A stretch of DNA of 23,511 nt from Thoreauomyces humboldtii (lineage: Eukaryota > Chytridiomycota > Chytridiomycetes > Spizellomycetales > Powellomycetaceae). Location of the stretch: contig JADGJA010000320.1 in the NCBI GenBank assembly GCA_027596035.1, positions 1-23,511 on the forward strand, given 5' to 3'. Shown here piece after piece: positions 10,488 through 18,282 of this stretch. Position numbers and translations under genes: made by a program. Numbering within the stretch: position 1 is the first letter of the stretch; each line of letters begins with the position of its first letter. Below the pieces are notes generated by a model. That model was not told where the DNA came from. It worked only from the letters and a program-made list of their open reading frames with translations, and made no database searches.

Positions 10488-11043
10488 CTGGGTGAGGGAG
10501 CCACAAGCGTGATGAACTACTGCGCCACATGACCATTTAAGGGTTGAGTCACTTTTCGAGGTCGTAGAAGGAAGAGATGGCCCCCCTTGTAGGGGTGTCA
10601 AATGACTGAAGTCAAGCCACGAGTTTTCTGACTTGACTGAGAAATTTGGGCGGTCAGCCAGAAAACAACCAAGTCGCTTTCTTGACTGAACCGGTGTGAC
10701 GCCAGCCAAACAGCTGACTTTGGACAGCCAGTAGTCATGACTTGACTGTCTCCGGGTTACTAAGGTGATTTGGGATTCTGCACTGTGGGTACTTTCTGTA
10801 TCAAAAGCTGGCTCAAAAAAAGGTCTTGTACTCTGGATGGCACAGTCATGACTTCCTTATTCTTTTCTTTTTTTTTGGCTTCCTTGTATTTGTATCTTTC
10901 TCTTTTGGTTTCGATGGAATGGAATCGTGTGCTTCATGATGCTTAAAGGTGCTTCGAGCTGCTGTTGTTGTAGTTGTTCTTGAGACGATCTTGCAGAACC
11001 AATCCAGGAAGAAAGCCAAGACGAAGCCAGTGGTCTCGCTCTC
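10488..11043. other. Spacer upstream of HIU hydrolase
   Basis: This 556-bp spacer lies between two minus-strand genes and should hold the HIU hydrolase promoter. It contains the TGACT/AGTCA repeat cluster listed separately and a pyrimidine-rich tract at about 10855-10910. The HIU hydrolase frame stays open upstream to about 10709 but has no ATG there, so that extension is not coding. Confidence 0.5.
10590..10854. repeat. TGACT/AGTCA-rich repeat cluster, possible decayed hAT-type MITE end
   Basis: TGACT occurs at 10603, 10629, 10634, 10683, 10715, 10738 and 10743, and AGTCA at 10610 and 10733, so nine copies lie in about 145 bp. Three CAGCCA words are interspersed at 10655, 10703 and 10725. 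The palindrome AGTCATGACT appears at 10733-10742 and again at 10844-10853. The cluster opens at 10590 with TAGGGGTGTCAAATGA, which resembles hAT-family terminal inverted repeats. Such elements often carry short subterminal repeats. I cannot find a matching right terminus or an 8-bp target duplication, so this is at best a decayed or solo end. Confidence 0.4.
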
Positions 11044-11868
11044 TCACGCCACGAGTCTCAACCTTGGAAACAACCTCCTAGCGTTCTCCGTGGTTATCCT
11101 CGCGACATCCTGGACGGTCAATCCCTTGATGTCCGCAACGGCCCGACACGCGACGACCACGTTCGCCGGCTCGTTGACGTCGTCCTTGTTCGGAGACAAC
11201 GCCGGCGAATCCGTCTCCAAAACCAAGGCCTCGATGGGCACCGCCCTGACCAACCTCCGCATGTGGTCGTTCCTCTCGACGTGAGCGGGGACGGACAGCG
11301 AGTGACCGTCCTCGACGGCTCTCAGGGCGTGGACGGTCCTTCCGTCGAAGCAGTGAAACAGGGCCCTCACCTGTCCTCCTCCGTGACGGACCACCTCGTC
11401 CACGGCGTGTCTCCCCGCGTTCCTGGAATGCACGTTCAGAGGCAGTCCCAGCTCCCTCGCCATCGAGATCTGAGCGCGGAACACTGTCCTCTGGACCTCC
11501 TTCTGGTCCTCGATCGACACGTCCGTCGTCGTCGTCGCCAGGACGTGGGGACTGAAGTCGAGTCCGCATTCGCCTATGGCCACGATGCGGTCCCTGTTGG
11601 CTCTGATGAGGTCCAGCGTGGGTTGGAGGTCGTCGAGGGTGACGGACGCGTGGGTCATGGGACACACTGGATGGAGACCGATGCAGGGATTGAGGATGGG
11701 ATGGAGGGATGCGAGGTGGAGGATGGCGAGCGCGTCCGTGGGTGATTCGCTGACGTTGAGGATGGCTCTGACGCCGGAAGCGTGGGCGGTGGAGAGCAGG
11801 GTTGGGATGATGGTGGATGGGATGGAGGGGGACGGATAGATGTGGGCGTGGCAGTCGATGAGGATCAT
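11044..11868 (-). CDS. TATDN3: TatD-family metal-dependent deoxyribonuclease, TATDN3 type
   Basis: This intronless gene encodes 274 residues, the usual TATDN3 length. TatD proteins are TIM-barrel metallohydrolases with 3'-5' exonuclease activity on DNA and RNA. The metal ligands appear in order: IDCHAHIY (HxH), IGECGLDFSP (Glu), LPLNVHSRNAG (His), LFHCFDG (His) and LETDSPAL (Asp). The stretches GLDFSP and NVHSRNAGR, and the ending NARRLFPRL, match the TATDN3 branch better than TATDN1/2. The ATG at 11868 is the first in frame and sits directly before the first strand of the barrel; the open frame upstream has no ATG. It lies in tandem with the HIU hydrolase gene across 556 bp, and there is no evidence of a functional link. 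Confidence 0.92.
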   Translation of the reverse strand: MILIDCHAHIYPSPSIPSTIIPTLLSTAHASGVRAILNVSESPTDALAILHLASLHPILNPCIGLHPVCPMTHASVTLDDLQPTLDLIRANRDRIVAIGECGLDFSPHVLATTTTDVSIEDQKEVQRTVFRAQISMARELGLPLNVHSRNAGRHAVDEVVRHGGGQVRALFHCFDGRTVHALRAVEDGHSLSVPAHVERNDHMRRLVRAVPIEALVLETDSPALSPNKDDVNEPANVVVACRAVADIKGLTVQDVARITTENARRLFPRLRLVA

Positions 11869-12330
11869 TGAGGGGGGATCTCTCTCTCGCGCTCTTCGGT
11901 TGTTCGGTCGTTGTTCGGTCGTCGTCGTCGAGGGAGAGGGAGAGATTCGGCGACGAGGAGAAGATGACCCAAAACGCGCCGGAATCAACTGCGACGCCAC
12001 TGGGGGCAGGACTCAGCCCCAGCAACCCAGTCAGTCTCTGGCACAGGTTCCGGCAGAGGCTGCAGGGAACGATCAAAGAAAGGGAAGACGATGGGACTGA
12101 AGATGCTAAGGAAGTTGAAGGAACCACACGAGAGAAAATGCAAATTCTGTACAGGAAAGCTGACAAGGACAGGGGAAGAGAGAATGAACAAAAATTCCAC
12201 ACGTGTAAAAGTTGTGGAAGATGGAAGGTATCAAAAAAAGAGAACAAAGGATGCTATGGATGCAGAGAAACGAGAGGTAAGACCAAGAGCTGTATGAGGT
12301 CGCGGACGAGAAGAATGCGATGGGTGGTCT
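11869..12330. other. Spacer upstream of TATDN3, GA-rich
   Basis: This 462-bp spacer separates two minus-strand genes and should hold the TATDN3 promoter. The + strand is strongly purine-rich. A + strand open frame runs through it and includes a CKSC...CYGC pair in a Lys-rich context; I treat it as chance because it lacks family context (see findings). Confidence 0.4.
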
Positions 12331-13830
12331 TCAGGCCATGAGCGCCTTTCCGATCTTTCTGAAGAACCGCTTGATGCCTTTCTTCTCCGGCTTCCCCTTG
12401 ATAGACGAAGCTTTCGTCATCGAAGGTCGGTAGGTCGTCGGATTGGGTCTCGCCCCAGCGGGGGAGCCGGCTGGGGGGCCGATCGGACGCGGGCCGGCCG
12501 GGGATGCAATCGCAGGCTTCGCGACCGGTTTTGGCTCTTGCTGCTTCCTCTGTTGGACGGGTTCCGGACCCACTGCGACCGCGGATGACGACGAAGGGGT
12601 ATTGGCTCCGGTCTTCTTTCCGGCTGGTACGATGACGGGTATAAGGACAGGCGAAGGAGTCGCCGTCGCCGTGGGTTTTTCCGCCGCGGGAGCCGCAACC
12701 GGGATCACAGGGGTACTTTCCTTGGCTGGAACGGGCGAAGGAGAAGGACGAACGACAGGTAGAGTCTCCACCTTGTCGATATGAGGAAGAGCTTCGGTCG
12801 AAGCGTAGCCATCGTCCATATCCACGAGGTCCGATGTGCTCATCTCGACAGACAACCGTGCGGCGGGAGTGGCGGGTCGGGAGGTGTGCTGGATCGGCGG
12901 AACCGGTGGAGGAGGGGAGGACGATGCGGTCCGGCTTCCGTGAGGCCGCCTGAGGGTGGGCGCGTACTTGACGTCGCACTTGAAGGCCTCAAGCTGACCT
13001 GCAAGGTCGTCCAGGAGCATGATGGAGCGACGACCGGCACGAGGAGGTGATGTGTTGGGGCCCGGAGAAGGCGTGAGACTCCTCTTGGTCATGCTTTCGG
13101 ATAACGCAGGTGAAATCGAGTCTGTGCGTGGAGGTAGAGTCGTCAAGGGACCGAACCGATCCCTATCCCGAGACCGTTCCGCATCAGAGTCAGAATCCGA
13201 CTCGTAGATGTACTCTTCCTCCTCGACCTCCACTTCTGGCCCGAGTTCCACTTCTAACTGGTCCTCTTGGTCTTCCTCGTCGCCCTCCCCGTCGGACTCT
13301 TCCGGTGCGTCTGACCAGAGAGACGAAAAGGAGTCTGTCCTCTTCAGAGCGGGATGATGGTATGCTAATTTTCTTCGGACGGGAGAGGCGGACATGGTGG
13401 AGAGAGCGCGGGACGCGGGTCCCTGCGAGGATATGGAGGTGGACGAAGGAGACGTCTTCAGCGAGCCCGTCACGTCGGTGGGAGCGAGATGGGCAGCCGA
13501 GTTTGGGGAGGAGGAGCGACTGCTGTTGTCGAGCTGAGGTGAATTGCGAGTGCCTGCTGCCGCGGCCGTTCGACGACGAGTGGAGCGCCTGCGCGGGGCA
13601 CGCTTGGACGACTGACGACGTATGACGAGCTTGCTGGAGGAGCGCTGCGAGAGGAGGGATTGGGGCAGAGGCGCGGGTGACGAGTCGTTCCTGACGGGGA
13701 CGAGATTCTTGGTGATCATAGGAGGAGAGGTGGAGGAAGCCGTTGCTGCCGACGGATAGGAGGCGGGAGCATGTGTGGGTGGAGCAGGAATAGCCGCCGG
13801 GTGACGGTTTGAGTGGTGTAGGAGACCCAT
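12331..13830 (-). CDS. Disordered Ser/Pro-rich protein with cationic C-terminal helix
   Basis: I do not recognise this protein. The ATG at 13830 gives 499 residues without introns; the longer open frame upstream starts at TTG, and the next ATG (MITKNLVPVR) is also possible. From N to C: a Ser/Pro/Ala-rich segment; a basic patch (SSKRAPRRRSTRRRT); a long Ser-rich stretch; an acidic block of about 45 residues with runs of Glu and SDSDSD; a short ordered-looking segment (RSIMLLDDLAGQLEAF); then Pro/Ala-rich linkers. The end, KKGIKRFFRKIGKALMA, would form a cationic amphipathic helix. LLDDLAGQLEAF and the C-terminal helix are the likely functional parts. It could be a scaffold or peripheral membrane protein; that is inference. 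It diverges from the GH16 gene. Confidence 0.7.
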   Translation of the reverse strand: MGLLHHSNRHPAAIPAPPTHAPASYPSAATASSTSPPMITKNLVPVRNDSSPAPLPQSLLSQRSSSKLVIRRQSSKRAPRRRSTRRRTAAAAGTRNSPQLDNSSRSSSPNSAAHLAPTDVTGSLKTSPSSTSISSQGPASRALSTMSASPVRRKLAYHHPALKRTDSFSSLWSDAPEESDGEGDEEDQEDQLEVELGPEVEVEEEEYIYESDSDSDAERSRDRDRFGPLTTLPPRTDSISPALSESMTKRSLTPSPGPNTSPPRAGRRSIMLLDDLAGQLEAFKCDVKYAPTLRRPHGSRTASSSPPPPVPPIQHTSRPATPAARLSVEMSTSDLVDMDDGYASTEALPHIDKVETLPVVRPSPSPVPAKESTPVIPVAAPAAEKPTATATPSPVLIPVIVPAGKKTGANTPSSSSAVAVGPEPVQQRKQQEPKPVAKPAIASPAGPRPIGPPAGSPAGARPNPTTYRPSMTKASSIKGKPEKKGIKRFFRKIGKALMA

Positions 13831-14133
13831 TGGAAGGGCAATGGATGATAAGGTTCTTGGAGAGCGCTGACTCTGTGGATTGATGTACGGGAGGGCAGTG
13901 CAGGGCAACTTGACCGACGGGTAGCCCACGTGCGTACTGGGACTGTGGTGCAAGAGTTCCCTCTGGAATGTGTGGAGGGGATGAGTGGTCGGTGATATGT
14001 AAAAGACAGGGCAAGGGAAGCAGCGCGCCGAGTGGGTGCTGCGCCCAAGAAAAGGGCACGGATCGCACGCACAGCCACGTCATTCCTTGATTCTTCCTAA
14101 GGTTTTTTTTTCCCTTTCCCTCTGTCTCTGTCA

Positions 14134-14136
<3 letters not shown>

Positions 14137-14164
<28 letters not shown>
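14137..14164. repeat. (CT)14 microsatellite
   Basis: An uninterrupted CT dinucleotide run lies in the divergent spacer, about 310 bp from the disordered-protein ATG and 465 bp from the GH16 ATG. Confidence 0.95.
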
Positions 14165-14167
<3 letters not shown>

Positions 14168-14517
14168 TTTGGGTTTGCAACCGTTTGCTTGCTGCCTGTG
14201 TGACACGGGTTGGAAAGCCGAACGTGCCAAGGGCTTGGTAGTCCATTCCCTTGGCCACAGGCCGTCTGCGGCGAGCGGTCATCCGGCTCCTCGGAACCTG
14301 GCAACCAGGAACCGCCCCGAAGGTACTGAACACGTCACAGTCGCACAAGGGCGGACCTTGTTGGTTCCGCGTACATGTAAGCAGCCGCTACCACAGTACC
14401 ATACAATTGCGCTCTGACAGCGACTTTTTCACCTGCTGCTTTTCTTTGTTCTCTGTCTCCTTCTTTTTTTGGCATCAGCAACGGCAGCAACACAGATGAA
14501 TGCCTGAATGCTTAAAA

Positions 14518-14543
14518 GTGTGTGTGTGGGAGAGAGAGAGAGA
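14518..14543. repeat. Joined (GT)n-(GA)n microsatellite
   Basis: A GT run is followed directly by a GA run, ending about 85 bp before the GH16 ATG. The position fits the leader or core promoter of that gene. Confidence 0.9.
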
Positions 14544-14628
14544 GACACTAGGCTCCCATCAGGCCGCGTGAAAAGACCTGGCTGGCCGGACCTCGATATC
14601 ATCACGCTACAATACCTCTCTCCCGACT

Positions 14629-15687
14629 ATGATTGACCCTATCATCCCCACCCCTGTCCGCCTGATGGCCGCGAGTCTGCTCCTCGCCACCACCGTTCAA
14701 TCCATATGCGAATGCGGCTTTATCGATGAGACCGGTGCCATCTGGCAGGAAGCCCTCGTCATTCCCTTTGCTAAGGTCTCGGACTTTCCGTCCTTGCCTG
14801 ACTGGACGGCAACCTCGCACACCGTCAGGGCACCTACCAACGGGGTTGCTCACACATTTCTCCCCACCAACGTCCGTCTACCAGCCAACTCGTCCCTCTC
14901 TCTCACCATGCCATCGCCGCAGAACTCGACCACGAACTCCACCCTTCTCTCCTGCGCAGAGATCAGGACGGCGAGGACGGACATCCTGTACGGATCCTTC
15001 CGTGCCACATTCAAGACCCCAGCACCGGCAGGCGCGGTCGCAGCCTTCTTCTTTTACGCGAACGACACCGCAGAGTTCGACGTCGAGATCCTCACCCGGG
15101 AGTCCCGACGCGTGCACCTCACCGTCCAACCCGTCGGTTACCTGGCCGACGGCGTCACGGAGGATCCCGCCACGACCGTGTCCAAAGCCCTCGACGAGAC
15201 GCCCTCCGACGGCTTCCACGAGTACAGGATGGACTGGCATCCCTCCTCCGTCTCGTTCCTGACCGACGCGAACCTGACGTCCACCCTGTCCGTCAACGTG
15301 CCCTCCGTCAACGGATCGCTCATGTTGAACCTGTGGGGGAACGCCAACCCGGCGTGGACGGGCCCCGCGCCCGACAGGGACGCCGTGATGGAGGTCAGAG
15401 ACACCGTCTTCTTCTTCAACTCGTCCGATCCCGCGACGGTGACGATGGACGTCGGGAGGTGCGCCCGAGCAGCGGCCGTCGGGACCGCGACCGATCCGAC
15501 AGTGTGTCCCGTGGCCCGGGTGAGGACCGATCTGCTCTACGGCGCAACGGCCAAAGGGAGGGGAGAGGCACCCGTCCTGTTGCCGTTGCCCTCGCCGAAG
15601 GAGAGCGCGTCCCTGTCTCAGGCTCTGGTGACGTGGTGGACGTGGGCGGGTGTGGCCGTTGCTGCGGTCGTGGGAATCGTGGGGTAG
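14629..15687 (+). CDS. Secreted GH16-family glucanase/transglycosylase, GPI-anchored
   Basis: GH16 enzymes cleave or re-join beta-glucans, and fungal GPI forms often cross-link wall polymers. The gene is intronless and encodes 352 residues. A signal peptide (MAASLLLATTVQS, within residues 1-25) leads to CECGF, a start seen in fungal GH16 proteins. The catalytic ExDxE motif is AEFDVEIL, with E149, D151 and E153 as nucleophile, assistant and acid/base. The jelly-roll continues with HEYRMDWHPSSVSF and LMLNLWGNANPAW, the usual back part of the fold. Six or so N-glycosylation sequons are present (for example NSS87, NDT145, NLT215, NSS264). The C-terminus ends in a hydrophobic tail (about 332-352) after a Ser/Pro stretch, the pattern of a GPI signal. 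Substrate (beta-1,3-glucan or chitin-glucan) cannot be told from motifs. Confidence 0.93.
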   Translation: MIDPIIPTPVRLMAASLLLATTVQSICECGFIDETGAIWQEALVIPFAKVSDFPSLPDWTATSHTVRAPTNGVAHTFLPTNVRLPANSSLSLTMPSPQNSTTNSTLLSCAEIRTARTDILYGSFRATFKTPAPAGAVAAFFFYANDTAEFDVEILTRESRRVHLTVQPVGYLADGVTEDPATTVSKALDETPSDGFHEYRMDWHPSSVSFLTDANLTSTLSVNVPSVNGSLMLNLWGNANPAWTGPAPDRDAVMEVRDTVFFFNSSDPATVTMDVGRCARAAAVGTATDPTVCPVARVRTDLLYGATAKGRGEAPVLLPLPSPKESASLSQALVTWWTWAGVAVAAVVGIVG

Positions 15688-15962
15688 AGGAAAGTCATTA
15701 TTCGAGACATTATTCGATCCACTATTATTGAGTGATCCGCGATCATGACGACCGACGTCAAATGACCACCTCGTTGTCTTCCTGCTCTGGAGTAATGATG
15801 TTTGGGGTAGCCACACGAGGTTGTGATTTTCGATAGCAGCGGAAGCATGAAATGCGGTTTCTCACGAATCACCAGAAGAACGAGACTGCCGGCAGTCACT
15901 CGGGTATCAGCAAAAAGGTGGGTGGGTAGAACGGACATGCGCCCAAACATCCACCGTCATCG
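15688..15962. other. Convergent spacer between GH16 and MYND genes
   Basis: This 275-bp spacer holds the 3' flanks of the two genes. It begins AT-rich and contains a 10-bp direct repeat, CATTATTCGA, at 15696-15705 and 15708-15717. No gene is seen. Confidence 0.45.
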
Positions 15963-16931
15963 TCATGTTCCAAGTTCAGCCATGGTGGTTTCCCCGGACG
16001 GTTCAACGGCATCCTCAGGCTGGTCCTCCTCCCCATCATCCACGTCGCCCTCCTTGACGCCATCTCCCGGACCCTTTGCTCTCTCCCTACATTCCCTCCT
16101 ATGGTTGATCCAATCCTTCCTCTGACATCCTCGAGTGCAATAGTACGCGCCCCAGCATCGACTGCACTTCCACTTGCACGGTCTCCTGCACCTCGCGCAG
16201 ACACCGAAGCACACCGTCAGTCCCAACCTCCCCTCCCCGTCGTCCTCCATCGTCCTCACGCGCTTCTGAGACGTCCTTCCGACGAAGGAGAACCAGGCGT
16301 GACCGTACGAGTGAAGGAGACTGCGGGTGTGGGGGTCGGACCAGACGGAGGAGAGGCTGCGGAAGGGGGACGAGTTGGAGGAAGTGCGTTGGGGATGTTC
16401 CTTGAGCGTCGAGTGGAGACGAGGGAGGCAGGAGCAGCATAGGAGTCGCGGGTGAAGTTGGAAGGTCAGACCGTCGTACTGAGTGATGGCGAAAGTCGTC
16501 CACAGTCAGCCCTTGAGTTACCCCGTGTGTGTGTGTGTGTGTGTGTGGATGACCCAAGGTTCACCGGTTACCTTTTCCTTCACGACCTTGAGCACCCTCC
16601 AAAGGACCATGACACCTTTCGTGATGCCATCTCCGCACGCGACGCACGTCTCCACGTCTTGTACGCCCTTTCTCTCAAAGTTTCGAAGGCATGTCTGCGT
16701 GAGCTTCACGCGCGGCAGATAGGCGAGGACGAGGACGAGAGCTGGTTGGAGTGGATCGGACTTGTGGGCGCATAGGAGGATCTCGTACGGTCTGCAAGGC
16801 GGGAGCTCGGTCGTTTCGGTCAGCTGGTCGTCGGTCGGGGAGAGGATGGGAGTGAAGAGAGGGAGCTGTTGACGGATGATGGAGAGGTCTTTGAGCGCAT
16901 GTAGCGTTAGGGTGTGGACCGAAGCCATCAT
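15963..16931 (-). CDS. MYND zinc-finger protein, 2 exons
   Basis: Exon 1 is 16931-16572 and exon 2 is 16478-15963; the 93-nt intron keeps phase 0 (AAG|GTAACC ... CTGAC ... ACTCAG|TAC). The product is 291 residues. Residues 1-200 form an unrecognised domain with PYEILLCAHKSD, LAYLPRVKLTQTC and YDGLTFQLHPRLL. At about 214-250 the MYND finger has all eight ligands (C214, C217, C225, C228, C234, C238, H246, C250), visible as CARCRRPCKWKCSRC and YYCTRGCQRKDWINH. MYND fingers bind short proline-containing peptides. The tail is acidic (GDVDDGEEDQPEDAVE). There is no SET domain. The start is one of two adjacent ATGs at 16931/16928; the frame is open further upstream, so an additional 5' exon is not excluded. 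Divergent from the microprotein gene. Confidence 0.85.
16525..16546. repeat. (GT)11 microsatellite inside the MYND intron
   Basis: Eleven GT units (AC on the coding strand) lie between donor and branch point of the 93-nt intron of the MYND gene. If translated, the run would read His-Thr repeats before a stop, which argues that it is intronic. Confidence 0.95.
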
Positions 16932-17272
16932 GGATGCTTCTTTGTTCGCTGAGGGGCGGAGCTCATTGATGAACGAAGGTAGTCGAGGGGTAAGGTATTG
17001 TTGGGAATGGGAAATGCATTTCTCAAGCGAACCACATGCACAACCCCTTCTCCAACGACGCGCTCTGCCGTCAAACCAACAGCAACAAGGTTTCAGCATT
17101 TCTCTGTCTGCGAGATCAACCAAATCCAAAGGAGCGCTCACTGACCATCCCCTCATCGACGCACGCTCCTCCTGCCAGCACCATCCCTTCAGCGTCGATT
17201 CCTCTCGTCCGCAGTGTCTTGAAATTCTCACCAAGCCGCCGTCGTGGCGCAACAGTCACATTCCCTCCCACA
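16932..17272. other. Divergent promoter region, MYND / microprotein
   Basis: This 341-bp spacer separates the outward-facing MYND and microprotein genes. Open frames cross it on both strands but carry no family motif. No clear TATA element is visible. Confidence 0.4.
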
Positions 17273-17663
17273 ATGGCATTCCTCCTGTCCTTCGGCACGC
17301 TCTTCTATGTCTCCCTTCTTTCCATCAACGCCGTAGCAGTCCTGCATGAGGAGCGCTTTCTAGCGAGAAGTAAGAGCCAGCCGCGTCTTCTTCTTGGCAA
17401 TTACCCGTCTCTGACACGCTTTCCCCAGTCGGACTGGGCCCTTCGACCGCGCAACCCCAGTTCGGAGTGGTGGAGAACCAGGCATCCATGAAGAACAAGG
17501 TCGTCGGTCTGATATCTGCGATAAGGACATTGCTGAGATGTAAGCTGCAATCGACCGTTCGGTTTGACGAAAAGGGTATCTGACGGACCCCTTGCTATGA
17601 ACTCTAGTTCCTTTAGTGGCAATCAATATAGTCGTGATAGTTTACGAATTAATATTCGGGTGA
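17273..17663 (+). CDS. Small secretory/membrane protein, 3 exons, 87 aa
   Basis: I do not recognise the family. Proposed exons are 17273-17369, 17429-17539 and 17608-17663. Intron 1 (59 nt) runs GTAAGA...CTGACACGC...CCCCAG and intron 2 (68 nt) GTAAGC...CTGACGG...CTCTAG. Both are phase 1 and both have a near-ideal branch box, and the joined frame ends at TGA 17661. The product starts with a signal peptide (MAFLLSFGTLFYVSLLS, cleavage near residue 23-25). A short polar middle follows, then VVGLISAIRTLLR and a final hydrophobic stretch, FPLVAINIVVIVYELIFG. It would be secreted and then anchored by its C-terminus, or be a two-pass hairpin. If intron 2 is retained, the protein ends after CKLQSTVRFDEKGI and has no second hydrophobic segment. 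Confidence 0.6.
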
Positions 17664-18282
17664 TGAAGGAGACTTGCCCTGTCCGAAGCATTGTGACTTG
17701 AGCTTTCGAAAAATTCTGTGAATCGGGGATGGCCTGGCTCACGGACGACAGTATGTGGATTTGAAGATCACCAGAGCTGTGGACCATGATAGGCAAGCAG
17801 GCCATTCATCGGACGGACTGCAGCGGGCAGGAATGCCGCATCGTACATACCCATATTGGAGCGAACGCGAGAGGGAGGCTGTTGCGAACCGTCATAGGAG
17901 CATCTGGTGTTATAAGAGCGGTAGGAGAGGATGGAAATCATCTGCTTGGCGTCGCCTGGGCGGAGATCGACGCGAGTTGGTGGACTCCTCTCATCATGTG
18001 GCGACAGGGAAACTGAGATGGTCGTTGACGTCCTCCTGATGCTGGAAGCAGAGGCTGCGGCGGTCGCTCAGCCTGGTCCTTCAGGAAGTGTGGCGTACCT
18101 TCGCCTTTTGACCGTGAAGTGAGAAGAGAAGGGCAATTATGACATCTGATACAATAACACGGCATGGAAAAGGAAAGGCTAGCAAACGAACCGGGCAAAC
18201 TTATGTACAGGGGAAGGGAGTGAGATCGGAGTCTACCAGTAGGAGGGGTTTATGTGCATGGATGTTGGGAGGGGTTGCTGTT
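17664..18282. other. Convergent region, no supported gene
   Basis: About 620 bp lie between two convergent genes. On the + strand a 76-residue frame (17786-18016) contains a run such as VIGASGVIRAVGEDGNHLLG, and a second frame (to 18122) overlaps it. Neither has a confident ATG-to-splice structure or a family match. I leave the region unassigned; it may hold a short or decayed gene or a long 3' UTR. Confidence 0.35.

Larger units (their letters stand above)
13831..14628. other. Divergent promoter region with microsatellites
   Basis: About 800 bp lie between the disordered-protein gene and the GH16 gene, which point away from each other. I see no gene inside. It holds a (CT)14 tract and a joined GT/GA tract, both listed separately, plus other pyrimidine-rich stretches such as 14101-14130 and 14440-14470. 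Pyrimidine-rich leaders of this kind are common in fungal promoters. Confidence 0.5.

Noticed and set aside
11078..12247. 389-codon minus-strand open frame overlapping TATDN3
   Set aside because: It is an out-of-frame shadow of the TATDN3 coding sequence; it is rich in Arg/Pro/His and has no family motif, while the other frame carries every TatD metal ligand.
13190..14230. 346-codon minus-strand open frame overlapping the disordered-protein gene
   Set aside because: It is an alternative frame of a GC-rich Ser/Pro-coding region. It includes an Arg-Glu run made by the (CT)14 microsatellite and lacks recognisable domains.
14878..15816. 312-codon antisense open frame across the GH16 gene
   Set aside because: It lies opposite a gene with signal peptide, ExDxE motif and GPI tail; its composition (Gly/Arg/His/Asp) is typical of antisense translation.
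16518..16571. His-Thr repeat tail on the first MYND exon frame
   Set aside because: The run is the (AC)11 microsatellite; it lies between a good donor and a CTGAC branch box, and the MYND finger is reached only if it is spliced out.
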